64,000 nucleotides of DNA from positions 1-64,000 of the forward strand of contig NZ_JACSYA010000023.1 in NCBI RefSeq assembly GCF_029870285.1, in the 5' to 3' direction. The stretch is from Delftia sp. PS-11 (GTDB taxonomy: Bacteria; Pseudomonadota; Gammaproteobacteria; Burkholderiales; Burkholderiaceae_C). Made by a program: the position numbers and the translations under genes. Below the pieces are notes generated by a model. The model had not been told where the DNA came from and did not search any database. It saw nothing but the letters and a program-made list of their open reading frames with translations. Positions 16,462 through 25,701 of the stretch are shown in pieces; within the stretch, counting starts at the first letter, position 1, and the number at the start of each line of letters is the position of its first letter.

Positions 16462-17595
16462 GTGGCGACACATTTCCGAACTCTGGCGGCCGCTCTGGCC
16501 ACGACTGGCCTTCTGGCTGCCTGCGGCGGCGGCAGCGGCGCCGACACCACGCCCAAGGCCAAGGTCACGGCCGTCAAGGTGATGGGCGACAGCCTGTCCG
16601 ACAGCGGCACCTTCGGCTACAAATTCACGGTGCAGAACGCGACGCCCACAGGCGCGGGCTCCAATCAGGTCTGGGCAGAGCGCGTGGCAGGCCTGTACGG
16701 CATGTCGCTGTGCCCCCGCTTCAATGGCACGGCCTTCACCCCCAACACCGCATGCACCAATTACGCAGTGGGCGGAGGCCGCATCAACTACACCAAGGCA
16801 CCTACGGCGCCCATCTCCATCACGCAGCAGATCCTGGCAGCGGGCGCGGCGGGCTTCACGGCCGATGACCTGGCCGTGATCGATGGCGGAGCCAATGACG
16901 CCGCCGACGTGATCGGCGCCTTCCTGTCCGCCTCCCAGGACCAGGGCGCCAGCTTCCAGGCCCTGCTGGGCACCAAGATCGATGCGGCCACCCTGGGCAC
17001 CCTGCTCAAGCAGGGCCAAAGCGGCATGGCCCAGGCGGGCGGTCTGTACATGCAGACCCTGGCCAAGGGCTATGTGGCGAGCATCCAGACCCATGTGCTG
17101 GGCAAGGGCGCGATGCGCGTGGCCATTCTCAATGTGCCCGCCATCACGCTGACACCCCGCTTCCAGATGGTGCTGCAGTCCATCTCCCAGAAGCAGGGCT
17201 CGGCAGCGGCTGACCAGCTGGCGACCGTGTTCGACGGCTGGGTCCAGGCCTTCAATCAGCAACTGTCGGCCAGCTTCGCGGGTGACAGCCGCGTGGCCAT
17301 TATCGATTTCTACGATGAGTTCAAGCGCCAGATGGCCGATCCCGCACAGTACCAGTACACCAACGTCAAAAAGGCCGCCTGCCCCGTGGCCGGCATAGGC
17401 TCCGACGGCCTGCCCAACTACGACTTCCCCACCTGCACCGAGGCAGTTCTGTCCAAGTCCATCCCCGTGGGAGAAACCAGCGCCGACTGGTGGAAGAGCT
17501 ACAGCTTCTCCGACAGCTTCCATCCCACGCCCTATGCCCACCAGCAGATCAGCCAGCTGGCCTCCCGCACGCTGGCCCGCGCTGGCTGGCTGTGA
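16462..17595 (+). CDS. SGNH/GDSL-family lipase/esterase lipoprotein
   Basis: A 377-residue lipoprotein with a signal peptide ending in the lipobox LLAAC (Cys21). The GDSL block holds the nucleophile S44 (MGDSLSDSG). The oxyanion Asn is N145 in GGAND, and the catalytic pair D351/H354 is in DSFHPT. It is probably an esterase anchored to the outer membrane. The GTG start at 16462 is chosen because GGAG lies 8 nt before it; a further upstream GTG would break the lipoprotein signal. A palindrome AGCACG-GT-CGTGCT (16420-16433) precedes it. ompW follows 31 bp downstream. Confidence 0.9.
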   Translation: MATHFRTLAAALATTGLLAACGGGSGADTTPKAKVTAVKVMGDSLSDSGTFGYKFTVQNATPTGAGSNQVWAERVAGLYGMSLCPRFNGTAFTPNTACTNYAVGGGRINYTKAPTAPISITQQILAAGAAGFTADDLAVIDGGANDAADVIGAFLSASQDQGASFQALLGTKIDAATLGTLLKQGQSGMAQAGGLYMQTLAKGYVASIQTHVLGKGAMRVAILNVPAITLTPRFQMVLQSISQKQGSAAADQLATVFDGWVQAFNQQLSASFAGDSRVAIIDFYDEFKRQMADPAQYQYTNVKKAACPVAGIGSDGLPNYDFPTCTEAVLSKSIPVGETSADWWKSYSFSDSFHPTPYAHQQISQLASRTLARAGWL

Positions 17596-17626
17596 CCGCA
17601 GGCATGCCGCAAGAGGAGACAAGACC

Positions 17627-18298
17627 ATGAAGCCATTTCTGCGCATCACTGCTGCCGCCGCCTTTGCCACCGTCTGCGTGGCTGCCAGCGCCCAGTCCGC
17701 CGGCACCTGGAGCGTGCGCCTGGGCGCCACGCGCATCGATCCCCAGACCCACAGCGGCTGGCTGACCACGCCCAGCTTCCACAACACCCGCGTGGATGTG
17801 CAGGCCAACAGCCAGCTCACGGGCGGCGTGACCTACATGGTCACCAACAACTGGGCCATCGATATGCCTGTGGGCCTGCCGTTCAAGCACGATTTCGTGG
17901 GCGATGGCGCCATCTCGGGCACAGGCAAGCTCGGGCGCACCAAGGTGCTGCCCGCCACCGTGTTTGCGCAGTACCGTTTCGGTGAGGCCAATGCCGCCTT
18001 CAGGCCCTACGTGGGCCTGGGCGTGACCTACGCCAAGTTCTTTGGCGAGCGCACCACGGCCGCGCTCAACGGCCTGACTGGCGGCACTCTGGCCAACCCC
18101 ACCACGGCTTCGGTGGACAGCAAATGGGGCCTGACACCGCAGATCGGCTTCGTCTACAACTTCAACGAGCGCTGGTTCGTGGACGTGGCCTTCTACAAAA
18201 GCTATCTGAAGACCACGGCCCACCTGTCCTCGGGCCAGAGCATCGCGCTGCGGCTGAACCCGAACGTCTACGCCATCGGCGTCGGATACCGCTTCTGA
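17627..18298 (+). CDS. OmpW-family outer-membrane protein
   Basis: A 223-residue eight-stranded beta-barrel protein. The signal peptide ends near ASAQS (residue 23), and the mature start WSVRLGATRIDP and the ending VYAIGVGYRF are typical. OmpW proteins form narrow hydrophobic channels for small molecules. The SD AAGAGGAG lies before the ATG at 17627. A terminator follows immediately, so it ends the transcript started before the GDSL gene. Confidence 0.93.
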   Translation: MKPFLRITAAAAFATVCVAASAQSAGTWSVRLGATRIDPQTHSGWLTTPSFHNTRVDVQANSQLTGGVTYMVTNNWAIDMPVGLPFKHDFVGDGAISGTGKLGRTKVLPATVFAQYRFGEANAAFRPYVGLGVTYAKFFGERTTAALNGLTGGTLANPTTASVDSKWGLTPQIGFVYNFNERWFVDVAFYKSYLKTTAHLSSGQSIALRLNPNVYAIGVGYRF

Positions 18299-18327
18299 AA
18301 CCGCCTGCGGCCCGGGCCATGCCAAAG

Positions 18328-18357
18328 AAAAAACCAAGTCCTCGGACTTGGTTTTTT
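18328..18357. terminator. Bidirectional terminator between ompW and mmsA
   Basis: A perfect hairpin AAAAAACCAAGTCC / GGACTTGGTTTTTT with a TC loop has A and T tracts on both sides, so it can serve both convergent genes. Confidence 0.93.
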
Positions 18358-18376
18358 CATGGGCAGGGCCTGCCTT

Positions 18377-19915
18377 TTATTTGGCCGTGGGCATCACGAA
18401 TTCGGCGCCCTTGGGCGTGCTCTCGGGCCAGCGCTGCATGATGCTCTTTTGGCGTGTGTAAAAGCGCACGCCTTCCTCGCCGTAGGCATGCATGTCGCCG
18501 AACAGGCTGCGCTTCCAGCCGCCAAAGCCATGCCAGGCCATGGGCACGGGAATCGGCACATTGATGCCGACCATGCCGACCTCGATGCGGCGGCCGAACT
18601 CGCGCGCCACATTGCCGTCGCGCGTAAAGCAGGCCACGCCGTTGCCGAATTCATGCTCGTTGACCAGCTGCACGGCCTCGGCGAAGTCCTTGGCGCGCAC
18701 CACAGCCAGCACCGGGCCGAAAATCTCCTCCCTGTAAATGCGCATGCCGGGCGTGACATGGTCGAACAGCGTGCCGCCCAGCCAGAAACCGCCCGAGGTG
18801 TCCGTGCCCGTGCCGGCGCCAGCCGCTTTGCCGTCGAAGCCACGGCCATCGACCAGCAGCTGCGCGCCTTCCTGGATGCCCAGCTCGATATAGCCGCTGA
18901 TGCGCTCATGCGCGGCGCGCGTCACGATGGGACCCATCTCGGCGGCCAGATCCTCGCCGTCCAGCACCTTCAGGGCCCTGGTGCGCTCCACCAGCCGGGG
19001 AATCAGCTGGTCGGCCACATCTCCCACCAGCACCGCCACGCTGATGGCCATGCAGCGCTCACCGGCCGATCCGTAGCCGGCGCCGATCAGCGCGTCCACG
19101 GCCTGATCGATGTCCGCGTCGGGCATGACCACCATATGGTTCTTGGCGCCGCCCAGGGCCTGCACGCGCTTGCCGTGGCGGGCGCCGGTCTCGTAGATGT
19201 AGTTGGCAATTGGCGTCGAGCCCACGAAACTCACGGCCTTGACATCAGGGTGCTCGATCAGCGCGTCCACCGCCTCCTTGTCGCCCTGGACTACATTGAA
19301 CACGCCATCGGGCAGGCCTGCCTGCTTGAGCAGATCGGCGATCAGCAGCGAAGGCGTGGGATCGATGGGGCTGGGCTTGAGCACGAAGGTATTGCCCGCC
19401 GCAATCGCCACGGGGAACATCCACATCGGCACCATCACCGGGAAATTAAACGGCGTGATGCCCGCCACCACGCCCAGGGGCTGGCGCATCGTCCAGTTGT
19501 CGATGCCCGTGGAAACCTGGTCGGTGAAATCACCCTTGAGCAACTGCGGGATGCCGCAGGCGAACTCGACGATATCGATGCCCCGGCTGACCTCGCCCTG
19601 GGCATCGGTGAACACCTTGCCGTGCTCGGCCGTGATGGCATGGGCCAGCGCGTCCTTGTGCTGATTGAGCAGCTCCAGGAAACGCAGCAGCACGCGGGCG
19701 CGGCGGATGGGCGGCGTATCGGCCCACGCGGGAAAGGCCGCCTTGGCGGCCGCCACGGCGGCATCGACATCGGTGCGCGAGGCCAGGGCCACGCAGCCCG
19801 TCACCTGGCCGGTGGCGGGGTTGGTCACGTCCTGCACGCGGCCACCGGCGCCTGCCGTGCGCTGGCCGTGGACATAGTGGACGATGGAGGCGGGAGCGGT
19901 GGTTGCAGTGTTCAT
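18377..19915 (-). CDS. mmsA: CoA-acylating methylmalonate-semialdehyde dehydrogenase
   Basis: A 512-residue ALDH-superfamily enzyme that turns (methyl)malonate semialdehyde into propionyl-CoA or acetyl-CoA in valine, inositol and beta-alanine breakdown. The nucleophile is C288 in [11 protein letters not shown]. The segment aligned with the usual LELGGKS is QALGGAKNH, lacking the general-base glutamate, which is diagnostic for the CoA-acylating type. The motif [14 protein letters not shown] is also typical. It is divergent from a LysR gene that probably controls it. Confidence 0.94.
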   Translation of the reverse strand: MNTATTAPASIVHYVHGQRTAGAGGRVQDVTNPATGQVTGCVALASRTDVDAAVAAAKAAFPAWADTPPIRRARVLLRFLELLNQHKDALAHAITAEHGKVFTDAQGEVSRGIDIVEFACGIPQLLKGDFTDQVSTGIDNWTMRQPLGVVAGITPFNFPVMVPMWMFPVAIAAGNTFVLKPSPIDPTPSLLIADLLKQAGLPDGVFNVVQGDKEAVDALIEHPDVKAVSFVGSTPIANYIYETGARHGKRVQALGGAKNHMVVMPDADIDQAVDALIGAGYGSAGERCMAISVAVLVGDVADQLIPRLVERTRALKVLDGEDLAAEMGPIVTRAAHERISGYIELGIQEGAQLLVDGRGFDGKAAGAGTGTDTSGGFWLGGTLFDHVTPGMRIYREEIFGPVLAVVRAKDFAEAVQLVNEHEFGNGVACFTRDGNVAREFGRRIEVGMVGINVPIPVPMAWHGFGGWKRSLFGDMHAYGEEGVRFYTRQKSIMQRWPESTPKGAEFVMPTAK

Positions 19916-19969
19916 GCAATGCAGTCTAGGAGCGTGCCCCCGGCCTGCCTAGGCGCTGTGCTTGAATTG

Positions 19970-19991
19970 ATTGTTCATATTGCTGAACAAT
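19970..19991. promoter_or_regulatory. LysR-type operator between mmsA and its regulator
   Basis: Perfect arms ATTGTTCA (19970-19977) and TGAACAAT (19984-19991) are 6 bp apart in the 82-bp divergent promoter region, extended by outer GAATTG and CAATTC. LysR regulators bind dyads of this kind, so the adjacent gene product is the likely ligand. Confidence 0.65.
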
Positions 19992-19997
19992 TCAGGC

Positions 19998-20948
19998 ATG
20001 GCCAATGAAATGATCGATGCCAAGGCCGATGCCTTGTGGAGCCACCTGCACTGGCTCATCGTGCTGGAGCAGCAGGGCAGCTTCACCTCGGCGGCCGCAC
20101 GCCTGGGCGTGAGCAAGGCCGCCATGAGCCAGCACATTGCCGAACTGGAGCGAGCCGCCGGCCTGGCCCTGGTCACGCGCACCACGCGCAGCGTGCGCCT
20201 GACGGAAGCGGGCCAGCGCCTCGTGGACCAGACACGCGGCGCCTTCGAGCACATCGCCCACAGCTTCGCGGGCGTGCGCGACCTGGCCGCCGAGCCGCGC
20301 GGCCTGCTGCGCGTCACGGCGCCCGTGGCTTTCTCGCGCCAGCAGCTCATGCCCCGGCTGCCCGACTTTCTGCGTGCCCATCCCCAGATCCGGCTGGAGC
20401 TGGACCTGTCGGACCATCTGCGCTCACTGGCGCTCGAAGGCTTCGATCTGGCCATCCGCCATGTCACCGCCCCGCCCGAAACCCATGTCGCGTGGGCGCT
20501 GACGCCCACGCGCTCGCTGCTGGTGGCCAGCGCGCACTACCTGGCGGCGCATGGCATGCCACGCACGCCCCAGGACCTTGCCGCCCACCACTGCCTGCAT
20601 TACCCGCGCACCCAGGGCGCCATGGCCTGGAGCTTCGTGCCCGCCGATGCCGGTGCGGACGCCGTGCGCGTGGTCATCCCCGTGGCCGGCGGCTTTGCCG
20701 CCAACAACAGCGAAATGCTGCGCGACGCCGCCATGGCGGGCCTGGGCATTGCCCTGGTACCGGACTTCAGTGCACAGTCCGGGCTGGCATCGGGCCAGTT
20801 GCGCGAGGTGCTGCCCGGCTGGCGGCCTGTCGATGCCTTCGGCGATCAGTTGTACGCGATCCGCCCCTATGCCAGCCATGTGCCGCGTGCAGTGGCGGTG
20901 TTCGTGGAGTTTTTGCGGGCATCGTTTGCGCAGGGGTTCATTCGTTGA
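19998..20948 (+). CDS. LysR-family transcriptional regulator
   Basis: A 316-residue regulator. The N-terminal winged helix-turn-helix (about residues 12-70) holds GSFTSAAARLGVSKAAMSQHIAELE, and a periplasmic-binding-like effector domain follows (about 95-300). The ATG at 19998 is used; an alternative ATG lies 12 nt later. The upstream-most frame opening would overlap the operator and is not credible. It is divergent from mmsA and likely controls it in response to a branched-chain or inositol catabolite. Confidence 0.9.
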   Translation: MANEMIDAKADALWSHLHWLIVLEQQGSFTSAAARLGVSKAAMSQHIAELERAAGLALVTRTTRSVRLTEAGQRLVDQTRGAFEHIAHSFAGVRDLAAEPRGLLRVTAPVAFSRQQLMPRLPDFLRAHPQIRLELDLSDHLRSLALEGFDLAIRHVTAPPETHVAWALTPTRSLLVASAHYLAAHGMPRTPQDLAAHHCLHYPRTQGAMAWSFVPADAGADAVRVVIPVAGGFAANNSEMLRDAAMAGLGIALVPDFSAQSGLASGQLREVLPGWRPVDAFGDQLYAIRPYASHVPRAVAVFVEFLRASFAQGFIR

Positions 20949-20974
20949 GAAAGCCGTTGCCCCTGCGGCCAGTC

Positions 20975-21973
20975 TCAGCCGGCCGCTGCCGCGCGTTGCA
21001 GCCGGTCGCGCACGCCTTCCCAGTCGGCAGTGTCCGGCGGCGTTTCGATCCAGATCAGGCGCGCGCCCAGTTCGTCGAAGTCCCTCAGTGCGCCGAACAG
21101 CTCGCGCGCGGCGCAGGCCGCATCGGCAGGCATGGCGCGCAGCGTGGCGCCGCGCGAAGCTGTGCGCAGCGGCGTGCGGTGGTAGACGGCCAGGTGCCGT
21201 GCATCGGCGCCCAGCACATCCAGGCCGGCCTGCAGCTGTCTGGCATCCATCAGGCGCACCTTGGCGTTGGGCGCATAGTGGGCCAGCAGCGTGCCCGAGG
21301 CGCGCGGCGTGTCCTTGAGCATTTCGTCCTTGGACAGCGGGCGCAGGCCGCAGGCGCGTTCGATATCGTCGCGCGTGATGGCGCCGGGGCGCAGCAGCAC
21401 GGGCACGCCGCGCGTGCAGTCCACGATGGTCGATTCGATGCCCACCTCGCAGGCGCCGCCGTCCAGCACCAGCAGCGCATCGCCGAATTCCGCCGCGACA
21501 TGGGCGGCCGTGGTCGGGCTGACGCGGCCGAACTTGTTGGCGCTGGGCGCAGACACGCCCCAGACGGGTGGCTCCAGCCGCTGGCAGGCCTGCAGCACCG
21601 CATGGGCCACGGGGTGGGACGGGCAGCGCAGGCCGACGCTGTCCTGGCCGCCGGTCGATGCCCTGGCGGCCTGTGGCAGGCGCGGCAGGATCAGGGTCAG
21701 CGGGCCAGGCCAGAAGGCGTCGATCAGTTGCTGGGCGAACAGCGGCACCTCGCGCGCATAGCGCGTGATGGCGGCGCTGTCGGCCACATGCACGATCAGC
21801 GGATGGTTGGCCGGCCGGCCCTTGGCCGCGAAGATCTGGGCGACGGCCGCGTCATTGCCGGCATCGGCCGCGAGGCCATAGACGGTTTCCGTCGGCAGGC
21901 CCAGCAGTTCGCCGCGCTGCAGTGCCTGCGCGGCCGCCTGCACCGCGTCCGCCCGCGTTCCATCGAGAATCAT
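20975..21973 (-). CDS. tsaC: L-threonylcarbamoyladenylate synthase (Sua5 type)
   Basis: A 332-residue enzyme making threonylcarbamoyl-AMP from threonine, bicarbonate and ATP, the first step of t6A tRNA modification. The N-terminal YrdC domain carries LPTETVYGLAADA, KGRPANHPLIVH and SANKFGRVSPT. A C-terminal Sua5 domain (about 220-332) makes it the long form instead of E. coli-type TsaC. It follows purK by 10 bp and is probably co-transcribed with purE-purK. Confidence 0.94.
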   Translation of the reverse strand: MILDGTRADAVQAAAQALQRGELLGLPTETVYGLAADAGNDAAVAQIFAAKGRPANHPLIVHVADSAAITRYAREVPLFAQQLIDAFWPGPLTLILPRLPQAARASTGGQDSVGLRCPSHPVAHAVLQACQRLEPPVWGVSAPSANKFGRVSPTTAAHVAAEFGDALLVLDGGACEVGIESTIVDCTRGVPVLLRPGAITRDDIERACGLRPLSKDEMLKDTPRASGTLLAHYAPNAKVRLMDARQLQAGLDVLGADARHLAVYHRTPLRTASRGATLRAMPADAACAARELFGALRDFDELGARLIWIETPPDTADWEGVRDRLQRAAAAG

Positions 21974-21983
21974 CGCGCAGCCT

Positions 21984-23150
21984 TCAGAACGGCGCGATGC
22001 CCAGGATGGCAGCGGCCTGCAGCGCAGTGGCGCGCACGGCCTCGGGCGTGGCGCCAGTGACGTTCAGGTGGCCCATCTTGCGGCCGCGCTTGGCGTCGTG
22101 CTTGCCGTACAGATGCAGGTGGCAGCCGGGCAGGGCCAGCACCTGGTCCCAGGCGGGGGCCTGGGCCTCGCTGCCGTCCTTGAACCACAGGTCGCCCAGC
22201 AGATTGAGCATGATGGACGGGCTGTGCTGGCGCGGCTGCGTCAGCGGCAGGCCGGTCATGCAGCGCACCTGCAGCTCGAACTGCGAGACATCGCAGGCGT
22301 TCTGGCTGTAGTGGCCGCTGTTGTGCGGGCGCGGCGCGATCTCGTTGACCACCAGCATGCCGTCCTGCAGCACGAAAAATTCCACGCACAGCACGCCCAC
22401 ATAGCCCAGGCCATCGGCCACGGACTTGGCGGCGGCCAGCGCCTGCTCCACCTGGGCCTGGGGCAGGTTGCCCGTGTAGACCTCGGTGACGGCCAGAATG
22501 CCTTCGCGGTGCAGATTGCGCTGCACGGGCAGGTTGACCATGGCGCCGTCGCGCCCGCGTGCCACGATGACCGAGCACTCGTGCGCCAGCGGCAGCATCT
22601 TTTCCAGCACGCAGGCCACGCGGCCCAATTGCTCCCAGGCTGCGGCCAGCTCGGCGGCGTTCTTCACGCGCACCTGGCCCTTGCCGTCATAGCCCATGCG
22701 CGCGGTCTTGAGGATGCCGGGCAGCAGGCTGGCATGCACGGCGGCCAGCTGCTCTGGCGTTTCGATCACGGCGTAGGGCGCGCAGGGCACGCCGCAGCGC
22801 ACGAAATGCGCCTTTTCCTGGGCGCGGTCCTGGGCAATGGCCACGGATGTGCCAGCGGGCGAAACCGGCAGCTGGGCCGACAGCAGATTCAGCGCCGCTG
22901 CCGGCACGTTCTCGAATTCGGTGGTGACGGCGGCCGACAGGCGGGCCAGCTCGGCCAGGCCCTGCGGGTCTTCGTAGCCGGTGCGGATATGGTGGTGGCT
23001 GACCAGGCCTGCAGGGCTGGTCGGGTCGGCGTCGAGCACGGCCGTGAAATAGCCCATGGCCTGGGCCGACTGCACGAACATGCGGCCCAGCTGGCCGCCG
23101 CCCAGCACGCCCAGCGTGGCGCCCGGCAGGATCACTTGCGCAGCGCTCAT
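21984..23150 (-). CDS. purK: N5-carboxyaminoimidazole ribonucleotide synthase
   Basis: A 388-residue ATP-grasp enzyme that carboxylates aminoimidazole ribonucleotide using ATP and bicarbonate in purine synthesis. It starts with the nucleotide-binding motif [13 protein letters not shown] and contains [14 protein letters not shown], the family signature. Its ATG overlaps the purE stop by 4 nt, coupling the two sequential enzymes. Confidence 0.97.
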   Translation of the reverse strand: MSAAQVILPGATLGVLGGGQLGRMFVQSAQAMGYFTAVLDADPTSPAGLVSHHHIRTGYEDPQGLAELARLSAAVTTEFENVPAAALNLLSAQLPVSPAGTSVAIAQDRAQEKAHFVRCGVPCAPYAVIETPEQLAAVHASLLPGILKTARMGYDGKGQVRVKNAAELAAAWEQLGRVACVLEKMLPLAHECSVIVARGRDGAMVNLPVQRNLHREGILAVTEVYTGNLPQAQVEQALAAAKSVADGLGYVGVLCVEFFVLQDGMLVVNEIAPRPHNSGHYSQNACDVSQFELQVRCMTGLPLTQPRQHSPSIMLNLLGDLWFKDGSEAQAPAWDQVLALPGCHLHLYGKHDAKRGRKMGHLNVTGATPEAVRATALQAAAILGIAPF

Positions 23151-23644
23151 ACAGCCACCGGGGGAAGTGTCATGGCGCGTGCCGCAGCCGTCTGCTCGGC
23201 GCGGAAGGCTTCGAGCCTGGCGCGCAGTGCCGGGTCCTCATTGGCCAGCAGCGCCACGGCGAACAGCGCCGCATTGGCCGCGCCGGCCGCGCCGATGGCG
23301 AAGGTGGCCACGGGCACGCCCTTGGGCATCTGCACGATGGAGTGCAGCGAGTCCACGCCCTGCAGGTGGCGGCTGGCCACGGGCACGCCGAGCACGGGCA
23401 CCACGGTCTTGGCGGCAATCATGCCGGGCAGGTGGGCAGCGCCGCCCGCTCCCGCGATGATGGCCTTCAGGCCCCGGCCGGCGGCCGCCTCGGCATAGGC
23501 AAACATGTCGTCGGGCATGCGGTGGGCCGATACGACCTGTGCTTCGTGGGCGATGCCGAACTGCTCAAGGATGGCAACTGCGTGCTGCATGGTCTCCCAG
23601 TCGCTGCTGGAGCCCATGACCACGCCGATCTGGATGGGGTTCAT
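23147..23644 (-). CDS. purE: N5-CAIR mutase
   Basis: A 165-residue class I PurE that moves the carboxylate of N5-CAIR to C4. The signature [11 protein letters not shown] near the start, SAHRMP and [10 protein letters not shown] are present. It heads the purE-purK-tsaC operon. A leader hairpin, CGGCCT / AGGCCG (23666-23683), lies between the start and an AT-rich TAAAAT -10-like element on the - strand; its role is unknown. Confidence 0.97.
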   Translation of the reverse strand: MNPIQIGVVMGSSSDWETMQHAVAILEQFGIAHEAQVVSAHRMPDDMFAYAEAAAGRGLKAIIAGAGGAAHLPGMIAAKTVVPVLGVPVASRHLQGVDSLHSIVQMPKGVPVATFAIGAAGAANAALFAVALLANEDPALRARLEAFRAEQTAAARAMTLPPVAV

Positions 23645-23914
23645 GTCGTGAGGGCGCCTGCGGCCCGGCCTAGTTGAAGGCCGCGATTTTACGTTTTTGC
23701 TCCAGGCCGGCGGGCCGTACCCCCTAATTCACTGTGCCGACGTATGCCGCTTGCTGCGCCAGCGCGGGGCAAATGCCTTGAAATGCAGGCCAATGCCTCC
23801 CATTTGCCTGGGCGCGCCATCTGCCACTGCCCGGCCATGGAATTGCTGGAGAATTGCGGGCTACACCATTCGCGCGCACTGGCCGCGCGCCGTGCCACCA
23901 CAGGGTCTGATCAC

Positions 23915-24871
23915 ATGATTGATGTCACCATTGAGAATTTCGAAGCCGAAGTCGTCGCTGCCTCCATGCAGGTGCCGGTGCTCGTCGACTTCTGGGCGCC
24001 CTGGTGCGGCCCCTGCAAGACGCTGGGCCCCATCCTCGAAAAGCTCGAAGTCGCCTACCAGGGCCGCTTCAAGCTGGTCAAGATCGATTCGGACCAGGAG
24101 CAGCAGCTGGCCGGCATGTTCGGCATCCGCTCCATCCCGACCTGCATTCTGATGATCGGTGGCCGTCCCGTGGATGGCTTCATGGGTGCCCAGCCCGAAG
24201 GCAAGCTGCGCGAGTTCCTCGACAAGCACCTGCCCTCCGAGGGCGAGCTGGCCGCCGAGGCCGAGGCAGACGAGGCCCACCAGCTGCTGGAAGCCGGCGA
24301 CACCCAGGCCGCGCTGCAAAAGCTGGCCGACGCCCTGGCTGCCGACCCGGCCAACGATGACGCGCGCTTCGACTATGTGCGCCTGCTGATCGCCACGGGC
24401 GGCTATGAGGAAGCGGGGGCCCTGCTGGCCGAGCCGCTCAAGCGCATCCCCCAGCCCACGCGCTTCGAGGCGCTGAACCAGTGGCTGCAATGCATGCTGT
24501 TCGTGCAGCACGATGAGCGCGGCAACTGGGAATTTGCGCAGTTCGATGCGCTCATCGCCCAGAACCGGCGCGACTTCGACGCCCGCTTCGGCAAGGCCCG
24601 CGCGCTGGCCGCCGAAGGGCAGTGGACCGCCTGCATGGACGAACTGCTGGAGATCGTCATGCGCGACAAGGAGTGGAACGGCCAGGCCGCGCGCAAGCTG
24701 TACGTGGGCATCCTGGAGCTGCTCACCCCCCCGAAGCCCAAGAAGCAGGACGCCATCCCCGGCAAGAGCAGCGGCGGCATCGAACTGCTGGGCAAGGGCT
24801 CTGCCGAGCAGGACGAGGCCACGCAACTGGTCAGCAGCTACCGGCGCAAGCTCAGCATGGCGCTGAACTGA
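23915..24871 (+). CDS. cnoX: CnoX/YbbN-type thioredoxin with TPR tail
   Basis: A 318-residue co-chaperone/oxidoreductase. The N-terminal thioredoxin domain (about 1-108) has W30-C31-G-P-C34, a complete redox pair. The rest is helical, with tetratricopeptide-like repeats ending in SSYRRKLSMALN. E. coli CnoX holds unfolding clients and passes them to GroEL; its homologue lacks a full CXXC, so this version may also reduce disulfides. The start at 23915 opens the thioredoxin fold. It is divergent from purE. Confidence 0.9.
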   Translation: MIDVTIENFEAEVVAASMQVPVLVDFWAPWCGPCKTLGPILEKLEVAYQGRFKLVKIDSDQEQQLAGMFGIRSIPTCILMIGGRPVDGFMGAQPEGKLREFLDKHLPSEGELAAEAEADEAHQLLEAGDTQAALQKLADALAADPANDDARFDYVRLLIATGGYEEAGALLAEPLKRIPQPTRFEALNQWLQCMLFVQHDERGNWEFAQFDALIAQNRRDFDARFGKARALAAEGQWTACMDELLEIVMRDKEWNGQAARKLYVGILELLTPPKPKKQDAIPGKSSGGIELLGKGSAEQDEATQLVSSYRRKLSMALN

Positions 24872-24899
24872 TACACGGCCATCCCGTGGATGGCGCAGC

Positions 24900-24922
24900 A
24901 AAGGGAGCCAGCGGCTCCCTTT
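24900..24922. terminator. Hairpin terminator after cnoX
   Basis: AAAGGGAGCC (24900-24909) and GGCTCCCTTT (24913-24922) form a 10-bp stem with loop AGC. It lies between cnoX and the convergent DJ-1 gene and can act in both directions, though the T tracts are short. Confidence 0.75.
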
Positions 24923-24964
24923 GGCGTTTCATGGAGCAGACCGGCGGTTGAGACCGCCCCTGTC

Positions 24965-25549
24965 TCAATCGTGGCTGATGCGCGTGCCCAGCAGCGCCAG
25001 GAACTGGGCAATCCATGCCGGGTGGGCGGGCCAGGCCGGGGCGCTGACCAGGTTGCCTTCGGTGTGCGCCTGGTCCACTGCGATATCAGCATAGGTGCCG
25101 CCTGCCAGCTCCACCTCGGCACGGCAGGCCGGGTAGGCCGAGCAGGTGCGGCCCTTGAGCACGCCTGCGCCTGCCAGCAGCTGGGCGCCATGGCAGACGG
25201 CGGCCACGGGCTTGTTGTTGTCGAAGAAATGGCGCACTGCGGCGCGCACGGCGTCGTAATTGCGCAGGTACTCGGGGCCACGGCCGCCGGGGATGACCAG
25301 GGCGTCGTAATGCTCGGGCCGGATGTCGGCAAAGCTGGCGTTGAGGGTGAAGTTGTGGCCGGGCTTTTCGCTGTAGGTCTGCGCGCCCTCGAAATCATGG
25401 ATGGCCGTCTTGATCTGGTCGCCCGCCTTCTTGTCAGGGCAGACGGCGTGCACCGTGTGTCCCACGGCCTGCAGGGCCTGGAAAGGGACCATGGTTTCGT
25501 AGTCCTCGCAATAGTCTCCGCAGATCATCAGAATTTTCTTGCCAGCCAT
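24965..25549 (-). CDS. DJ-1/PfpI-family protein
   Basis: A 194-residue protein of the DJ-1/PfpI superfamily (class I glutamine-amidotransferase fold). The nucleophile-elbow cysteine is C119 in [10 protein letters not shown], followed by H120; E15 is the usual acidic partner. Members act as proteases, deglycases or chaperone-like stress proteins. The start at 25549 follows AAGGAG on the - strand; the open frame continues upstream without similarity. The precise activity is not determinable. Confidence 0.88.
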   Translation of the reverse strand: MAGKKILMICGDYCEDYETMVPFQALQAVGHTVHAVCPDKKAGDQIKTAIHDFEGAQTYSEKPGHNFTLNASFADIRPEHYDALVIPGGRGPEYLRNYDAVRAAVRHFFDNNKPVAAVCHGAQLLAGAGVLKGRTCSAYPACRAEVELAGGTYADIAVDQAHTEGNLVSAPAWPAHPAWIAQFLALLGTRISHD

Positions 25550-25653
25550 GCGCTTGCTCCTTCGGAAAAAGGCCAGAGGGAACACCCATTGTGGCAGTGC
25601 CCGTGTCAGGCGCGTGAACGGCGCATGACCGAAGATGCAAAGGCCGGTAACGA

Positions 25654-25677
25654 AAAAGAGAGCCGGAGCTCTCTTTT
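25654..25677. terminator. Terminator after purC
   Basis: AAAAGAGAGC / GCTCTCTTTT with loop CGGA forms a 10-bp stem flanked by A and T tracts. It ends the purC transcript on the - strand. Confidence 0.9.
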
Positions 25678-25701
25678 GCGGGGTAAGTGTGCGTCAGGCG
25701 T

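Noticed and set aside
18359-20008. Long + strand frame opposite mmsA
   Set aside because: It has no family motifs and is rich in His/Gly/Ala as expected for an antisense shadow; mmsA is unambiguous.
24943-24958. Hairpin GGCGGT / ACCGCC near the end of the DJ-1 gene
   Set aside because: There is no T tract on either strand; the better terminator is at 24900-24922.
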